From NCBI GenBank assembly GCA_022695795.1, contig MU404164.1:62001-126000 (forward strand): a stretch of 64,000 nt of DNA, given 5' to 3'. The position numbers were made by a program, and so were the translations under genes. The notes beneath the pieces are model-generated. The model was not told the DNA's origin. It worked only from the letters and a program-made list of their open reading frames with translations, and searched no databases. Positions within the stretch are counted from its first letter, which is position 1. Every line of letters starts with the position of its first letter. Positions 58,001 to 64,000 of the stretch are shown piece after piece. Source of the DNA: Biscogniauxia marginata. Taxonomy: Eukaryota; Ascomycota; Sordariomycetes; Xylariales; Xylariaceae.

Positions 58001-60731
58001 TCTTTAAATCGGTATAGGCATATCCACCTGGACTGGATGAAAGATCTGGAGCACGGTTACGGCGTATAGGCGCGAAGGAAGAAGGGATGTAGAACTGGTA
58101 GATAAGAAGGGAGGGGTCACACGTGGAAGAAGGCGGGTTAGCAGGGCTTGCAAGGTACAGCATTCGGCTCGAAGGCTTCTTCTTAGTTAATTGACTCCAT
58201 AATCCAGGGCACCACAGCAAGTCCCTCGCATATGCCAAGCCTGTACTTATGGGAGTCTGCAAATAGTTCGCACCCAATGGGGTAAGACGTATACACATAT
58301 CCCCAGGCTCGATACTAGTGACTAGACATGGGAGTACTATAGTAGTAGGAAGGGAATTCTGGGACCCTTCTGCATTCATATGCAAGTGCGCAAGTCGGCA
58401 TCTATTTTGGTCGTTCAAGTCGGCTGGCTGTGCTCGTCGGGTGACTGCTGGGTCAGCCAGTTTCCCGGAGCGAATGCATTCCGAGAACTGTCATGATGAT
58501 GCGAACTCGAATAAATACTAACTTCCAACTTCCCACCCATACTAGACAGTCTGAATAAGCGCAACATGTGAACACAGGGCAATACGTGTCAACATAACGT
58601 AACGTAAGAGGAGCATCGAGTTGATTGTTTCTCGCGCGGGGGAAATAGGAAAAAAAAAGTACAAGTAGAGTAGCATTCCCGCCTATCAAAGGGAAACTGG
58701 GAATTGGTAGTGTGCGCGCATTATGTAGAAAGCTGTATAAGGCCGAACTGGCCGGTTGAGACAAGGACAAGAAAAAGAAAGGATTCGGCTCCAGGGTGTC
58801 GCTCGCAATTCTCGTGTTCCCAAGTCGGTAAAATCATTCGAGCCGACCGACCTGAGCCTCGATGAGACAGAAGGGAAAACGAGGCAAACCCTTGCTGACC
58901 TAACTCGTGATAGAAAGATAGTAAATGCCAATGCTAGCGCCATACTCATACCAACATGGTTGAATTCTCTTAGATGAAGTTGGCGACTTCTTGGGGTCTC
59001 GTCATGGGATGTTTCTCCAAGGGAGGAACTTATTTAATAAGTGGAGTACACCTAGATGGAAGAGCCGGGATGAATATGCAACTAAGAACCATTATTGGAA
59101 TCATTCAATCACGTGCATTGCACATATGTAGCTTAGTACTCTACGAAGCACCCAATTGCCGACAAACTTAGGCGGAACCTCCAGCTTTGGTCCAATTGAC
59201 TTTTCTGCTTCTCTATGTATACTCCCCCCTTTTCGTCCCGTCTTCACCTGTTTGGCGCAATTCAATTCCCCCCTTCCCACCCCCCACCCCCCGCCACCGA
59301 GCATTGTCGCATTCCAGTCATCTACATCTCACATCATTCCCGCGCATTTGCCATTCCTGGCCTGTCTTGCACCTCCCCATCTCGGAATTATGTAGTTTTG
59401 AACCACTCTTGGGCTGACGGGAACGCTTCTCAGTGGTCCATTCCCGCCATCCGCCCTTCAAATGCCTGCTGAGTCGCATTTTCCGCATGCGCACAAGACA
59501 TCTGTTTGACTTGGTCTCCGCCGCCAATGCTGCGCATCGCATCTGCTTGGAAGCCTCGCCGTTAGACTCATCCGCCTTCATGTCGCAGCCCTACCTCAGC
59601 CGATTGATGGGTCTTCGTATCTTGGTGATTTCTGTTATGCCCTTCAGACAGACTAGTAGCAACTATAGGGCGGCGAGACTATTAGTCGGAGGAAGTCTTC
59701 AGAATGTCCATGACGTCTTTCCCGACAAGAGTTGAGTCATAAACCGGCTAAGCCAATTGCTCCCTAAAAGCTCTGATGGAGCGAAGGATCCCTCGATAGG
59801 TTGACTTTTCGATCATGGATGACGACGATTCTCAGATAGCTATTACGTTGCTGTGGCTTCAGTCTCTACTCTTCTGGCCACAGCTCTCATACTACGGGAC
59901 ACAACTTCGCCGACTCGGATGGTCCGGGGAGGAGGGTGGCCGGGCCTGCCCATTAGGCGCGCACCAGCGAGTCTTCATGTACATACATACGTAGCACGGG
60001 AACCGAGGACTGTACCAGCTGCAGCATTCCGTTCTGCAGCAAGTAACCTCATAGGCCAGCCTAGCGACCGATCGATTTCAGTGACATCGTGCACGCGATC
60101 CTTCAGGCGGGAAATGCCCAGAATTTCATATCCATAACGGGGTCGTACGTTTTCATGCTGGCATCGTTGGCAGACATAATCGACGGGGTGTGGCCCATAT
60201 GCATTCCTTATCGCACAATACCGTTTAAAGGATCACCTCGTGGGAACGCTGTTGCGATATGGACGTTGATCGACCTCCCACACCCCCGGTAGCCTGACAG
60301 CCCTGGCTGCGTTACTACATCCACCCGGCTTTGCAAAAAGTTGTTGCCAGAATGGGCCAATAGGCGATAAAAATAACAGAAACACCCCTGCGACACACTT
60401 GCTCAGACCCTGGGCAGCCTCTTCTGCAAACTGCATCCGCACCACCGAGCCACCTTCGTGTACTGTAAGATGCATCTCATCGCCCTCCAGGCAAGCTGGG
60501 GGGTCAGCCATTGGAATCCGTCAATATGTCATCCCCATACTAGTGCTCTCTCGTTCTAGTCCCACTGCAGGATTGTAGAGTAACAATATGCTCAGTAATA
60601 AGTGTGTGTGGCATCGGTGCCGCCCCCCGGACTCGACAGTACATATCTCATATATGTAGTAATGGCTTTTCCCTGCCCTCGGAAGGCTGTCGTTCTGATT
60701 GCTTAAATCTTCTTTGCGTCACTCAAACACC
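55100..60731. other. 5.6 kb gene-poor region
   Basis: No supported gene. Contains ACCTACCTACCT (about 55213) and TAGGTAGGTAGGTAGG (about 55619) tracts, GGGAGGA-rich runs (about 55145-55180), poly-C/CCCCTCCCC runs (about 55595-55613) and C-rich sequence near 59280-59300. Candidate frames at 56647-57120 and 59853-60511 are discussed among the rejected items. Confidence 0.5.
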
Positions 60732-62954
60732 ATGCTATCCAAATCGAATTTGAGCATTCGAAGGCTCATTTCCCAGCGGCGATCTCGAGATGAGTACGAT
60801 GATGGGGGCTATTTCTGGAATGACGAGGTCGTCCCGAGGAAAATCACTAATAGAGACGGAGATAAAGACCCTTGGTTGGCGAAGAGACGGTTAAATGGCA
60901 AGAAAAGACCACCGGCGCCGATCATAGTGAGAAGCCCGCCAAGCATCGTCGACTTAGAGAGACCTTTGCCGCCGCTCCCAGATGAGACCCCGCGCTCCTC
61001 GACCGGTTCAGTATGCAGCTGTTGTAGAGGACGTCATGTGGACTCTAGCTGTCCGTATCAGTTGACCGGAGCAAAGAGGTCGCCTCTTTGTTCGGCATCG
61101 TCAAAGGGAGACCGCAGCGCGGAATCCCTACAGCTGTCCAGCGCCACCAGCTACGGGCCCGATGATTTCCCATCTCGACAAGCTTCTCCTAAGTCATATG
61201 CCTGGTCGCCACATCACACAAAGCACCGTGCACAATCATCGGGCTCAACTCTCGGCTCCACGGGGGCTTTGTCTCTTCCGCCTGATAATGAAGCCAGATC
61301 CTCAAAAGAGCACCTCGGCAGAAAGGGATCCTTCCACGAGTTCACGGATAACGTGAGACAACTTATACAAGAGACAGATGAGGCATTCAAAATCGTTGGA
61401 AGCGTACTTGCTGAAGCAAAAATTCCCGATATCTCCTTGAACAATCCCCCAAGACATTCAACCTTTGATTTATCACCGATACTGGCATCAGCTCCAAAGA
61501 CCCGAACACGAGAAATAGGACCTACAAGCGCCAACTACTCTCTCCAATCGCCCACACGGAACTCTTCTACACCTAGAGTCAAGAGGAAGAGATCCAAGAA
61601 GACACAGTCGATGAAGCCGTACCGGAAACCTGGCGCGGCCAAGCTGGTGGCCAAGGGTGGCTCAAGGTGGACACTTACAGAAAATGTCTCGGAACTCCTC
61701 ACGGGGAAAATATTCCACAAAATTGAGGCGGATGAGATGCTCACACCAAGCCAGCTAGAGGCCTATAAGCTGCGTCGGATGTCACAACTGCAAGCACAGA
61801 TGCAAGCACAGAATTCGGCCGAAAACCTAGAGAACGACACAATCGAGACACCTACCGAGCCATTTCACCTACAGGACCTTCCTTCGAGAATTGGGTCGTC
61901 CGGCGTCGGATCCAGCACAGAAACAGCTGCCGAGGATAGACCGTCCACATCGTCTTCCGAGGAGGCTATACGACGGGAGTGGGAAAATGACGGCTTTCCT
62001 CCGATAGAGGCGGACTCAGTTCCACAACAGAAAATCCGCAAGAATAATACGTTCCCAGCAACAGCTCCGAAAACCCTGCAGCGGCAATCCCCTCGCAGGC
62101 AGAAGACGGCTCTTTCGATCATTCCCGAGACCGCCACGCCAGTTCGAGACGACAAAGTTTTCTTTAGCGACAACAAGCGAGACGATACGAAAGACAGCAC
62201 AAAAGACAGCACGAAAAACAACACGGAGGACTTGGACTACATCTATCTCCAGTCCCCCCCTTGCACCCTGACGGTCCCCGGCTTCCGCCACGGACCCATC
62301 CGACTAGACAAATCGGATCTAATGCCCGACGTGAAACTCGGGGCCGACGACGGCCTAGACTGGACGGCGTTCCAGATGGCTATCCTCGGGGGCGCGGGCG
62401 ACTGGTTCACGGACAGCGACGACACGATCCGGCGGCGCGAGGCGGAGGAGGCGGCCGACATCGTGGGGTGGTGGGACTCGTGGAGCTTCCACGGCACCGG
62501 GGCGCTCGTCACCCAGGAGATGGTGGCAGCGGCGGCGCCGAGCCCGACGAGCACCATCTCGGGCGGGGACCTCTCGGACGTGTCGTACGGCGAGATCGAG
62601 AGCGACAACCCGTACAGCGCGCACCACCAGTGGCAGCACCAGCGCGGGGAGGCCGGGCGGTTCGAGCTCGGGGGGCGGGGAGTAGGGGCAGGGGAGGCAG
62701 CGCCGCCTCCCTTCCGGAAGTGGACGCCCGACAGCGAGGAGAAGCAGGTGGTGCAGGTGGACCGCGAGAGCTTCATCAGCCTGCCGCAGAGCCCGATGCT
62801 CGATCTCAAGATCATCGGCGGGCCGGACGGCGACGACATGGACGTCGTGCCCATGGGGTACAACCTCGGGCACGACCTGGGCGACTTCCTCAAGTGGGAG
62901 GCCGAGCACGCGTACGCCGGGGATTTCTACACGGCGCCGCCCGGCATGCCCTAG
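60732..62954 (+). CDS. Large, mostly disordered protein of unknown function
   Basis: Intronless, 740 residues from the first ATG in the frame (60732). Not recognised. The N-terminal ~110 residues contain SIRRLISQRRSRDEYDDGGYFWND, a proline motif (RPLPPLP) and a Cys cluster (CSCCRGRHVDSSC) that could bind metal. Residues about 200-245 have an amphipathic helix (FTDNVRQLIQETDEAFKIVGSVLAEAKI). Residues about 305-365 form a basic then helical segment (SRWTLTENVSELLTGKIFHKIEADEMLTPSQLEAYKLRRMSQLQ, where WTLTENVSELL looks conserved). Three KDSTK-type repeats lie near 490-500. A GC-rich C-terminal part has LDWTAFQMAILGGAGDWF, WWDSWSFHG and a final LGHDLGDFLKWE. No signal peptide or membrane helix. 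Base composition rises sharply to GC-rich after about 62260, without a frame break. Confidence 0.72.
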   Translation: MLSKSNLSIRRLISQRRSRDEYDDGGYFWNDEVVPRKITNRDGDKDPWLAKRRLNGKKRPPAPIIVRSPPSIVDLERPLPPLPDETPRSSTGSVCSCCRGRHVDSSCPYQLTGAKRSPLCSASSKGDRSAESLQLSSATSYGPDDFPSRQASPKSYAWSPHHTKHRAQSSGSTLGSTGALSLPPDNEARSSKEHLGRKGSFHEFTDNVRQLIQETDEAFKIVGSVLAEAKIPDISLNNPPRHSTFDLSPILASAPKTRTREIGPTSANYSLQSPTRNSSTPRVKRKRSKKTQSMKPYRKPGAAKLVAKGGSRWTLTENVSELLTGKIFHKIEADEMLTPSQLEAYKLRRMSQLQAQMQAQNSAENLENDTIETPTEPFHLQDLPSRIGSSGVGSSTETAAEDRPSTSSSEEAIRREWENDGFPPIEADSVPQQKIRKNNTFPATAPKTLQRQSPRRQKTALSIIPETATPVRDDKVFFSDNKRDDTKDSTKDSTKNNTEDLDYIYLQSPPCTLTVPGFRHGPIRLDKSDLMPDVKLGADDGLDWTAFQMAILGGAGDWFTDSDDTIRRREAEEAADIVGWWDSWSFHGTGALVTQEMVAAAAPSPTSTISGGDLSDVSYGEIESDNPYSAHHQWQHQRGEAGRFELGGRGVGAGEAAPPPFRKWTPDSEEKQVVQVDRESFISLPQSPMLDLKIIGGPDGDDMDVVPMGYNLGHDLGDFLKWEAEHAYAGDFYTAPPGMP

Positions 62955-64000
62955 GTTTACCCTACGACTACGACTATGACTATACTGCTATACTACGCTC
63001 TTCTTACGTTGTACACTCACTCACACACAACACATTCAACTTTTACCGGAAAGTTCTTTTGTCTGTATAGAGATGAGCGTTATTATCGGTTTCGAGGATT
63101 ACGAAACCAATACATTTCTTTTCATTATTGTTTCCCTCTTATACCGCTTCTAGATACCCCCCTTCTCTCTCTCTCTCGGCCTGTTAACATAACGAAATCC
63201 CCAAATATTAGCGTGTATTTATTTTATTGTTTACTTTTTTTTTAGGGTGCTCACTGTGGAAGAGCAATGATATGATCATGGGGGTTGGCTTTCTTCTCTC
63301 GATCGGGAATTATTACATATTGGATGCTTACGGCTGCCACGGATTTTTTCTTTTATTATCGAGGTCAGCATTTGGGACTTGCATTGAATAAAGGCCTAGG
63401 TTCAGGGGGGGGGTGTTGAATCATAAAAAAACCTGCTTTCAAAATAAGTTAGCAATCAGTCATGTTCGAATCCATTGGGATCGAAACGAAGGGAAGACAA
63501 GTTAGAAAACAATTAAATTTACAGAAGTCAGCTGTCAGTCAGCCCGTTGTTAGGAATGATTGCTAGGGGTTGCTGGAGCAGCATCACAGCACCTGATATA
63601 GAAAATGGATCACAATCACATTGGCACAGCACCTTTTTTCTTTCTCAATTGATCCTTCGTGTGTGTTTTTTTTGTTCTTTCTTTCATCCTCCAGCCTCGC
63701 GTGTCATTTATTTCTCATATACGAGATCCATCGGATGACGCACATGGCCAAGCCATCGTCACTACCTGCAATTGGAGTGCCTCGCCTATCCAGGCATTTA
63801 ATCCTGTCTGCTCAGCTACGGCACAATTAAACGACAATAACCACACTTGGCCTAGGATCAACTTTGTCAGCCAAGAATAATAACACTGGCAGCAAGATAG
63901 GAGTTTTTTTTTTTCTTTTTTTTTCTTTTTTTTTCTTTTTTTTTCTCTTTTTTTTTTCTCGTTCGTCCACTGATTTTGCAACTCATTCCAACATTTTAGG
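62955..64000. other. 3' flank of the large gene
   Basis: AT-moderate sequence with CT and T runs and no supported gene. Ends in a T-rich periodic repeat (listed separately). Confidence 0.5.
63904..63959. repeat. T-rich 10-bp-period repeat
   Basis: Runs of eight to ten T separated by single C, giving a roughly 10-bp period over about 55 bp. Confidence 0.85.

Noticed and set aside
59965..60511. Minus-strand open stretches (NAYGPHPVDYVCQRC; MADPPACLEGDE) that could be a degraded gene
   Set aside because: Open lengths of about 90 codons are expected by chance over 5 kb. The pieces are in different frames and no family could be named. A TBLASTN search would decide.
1..64000. Search for a secondary-metabolite, toxin, or conflict-system gene cluster
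   Set aside because: No polyketide synthase, NRPS, terpene synthase, P450, NACHT/HET or transporter groups were seen. The genes are mainly unrelated housekeeping functions.

Overview
The window is nuclear DNA of a filamentous ascomycete (Pezizomycotina), most likely a Sordariomycete. The evidence is short introns (about 50-150 nt, one of about 300 nt) with GTAAGT/GTACGT-type donors and CTAAC/CTGAC-like branch sites, loose gene spacing, fungus-only families (DUF7707 and DUF7732 cell-surface proteins, YPT35, SYM1, PMC1-type Ca2+-ATPase), AT-rich possibly RIP-mutated islands, and many dispersed ACCTACCTAGGTAGGT-like tracts between genes. The species cannot be named from this sequence alone. I rebuilt the gene models by hand from splice sites and reading-frame continuity. 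They are in-silico models, and no transcript data were available.

Layout. 0.5-7.4 kb: LMBD1-type lysosomal membrane protein (+), CDP-alcohol phosphotransferase EPT1/CPT1 (-), small GPI-anchored DUF7707 protein (-). 7.4-12.5 kb: intergenic, low complexity. 12.5-15.8 kb: YPT35 PX protein (+) converging on SYM1/Mpv17 (-). 17.5-21.2 kb: vacuolar-type Ca2+-ATPase (+). 21-24.5 kb: gene-poor stretch with a 10-N assembly gap, G/C homopolymers and an AT-rich island. It is followed at once by a GC-rich intronless gene with a FAR1-type zinc finger and a truncated MULE-transposase-like segment (24.5-25.7 kb). 27.8-31.5 kb: UDP-GlcNAc pyrophosphorylase UAP1 (-), divergent from a thymine-DNA glycosylase (+). 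32.2-36.0 kb: DUF7732 Ser/Gly-repeat surface protein (-), divergent from a B-box/ZFYVE19-like zinc protein (+). 37.8-40.6 kb: OST subunit SWP1/ribophorin II (-) and a membrane-anchored glutaminyl-peptide cyclotransferase (-). 43.5-48.0 kb: two unrecognised genes (+). 49.6-53.2 kb: the densest block, with GCN5 histone acetyltransferase (-), divergent from OST5 (+), followed 202 bp later by the 9-1-1 clamp subunit RAD1 (+). 54.8 kb: possible 84-residue ORF. 60.7-63.0 kb: large, mostly disordered unrecognised protein (+).

The genes are mainly housekeeping and do not form a biosynthetic cluster. Loose themes recur: N-glycosylation and cell wall precursors (SWP1, OST5, UAP1), DNA repair and checkpoint (TDG, RAD1), and endomembrane or lipid function (LMBD1, EPT1, YPT35, Ca2+-ATPase, QC). 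These are probably coincidental neighbours. I found no tRNA, rRNA, CRISPR or secondary-metabolite cluster. The points most worth a second look are the possibly domesticated FAR1/MULE gene beside the AT-rich gap region, two stop-free introns of 3n length (OST5, YPT35) whose retention would give altered proteins, and a five-codon upstream ORF overlapping the GCN5 start codon.
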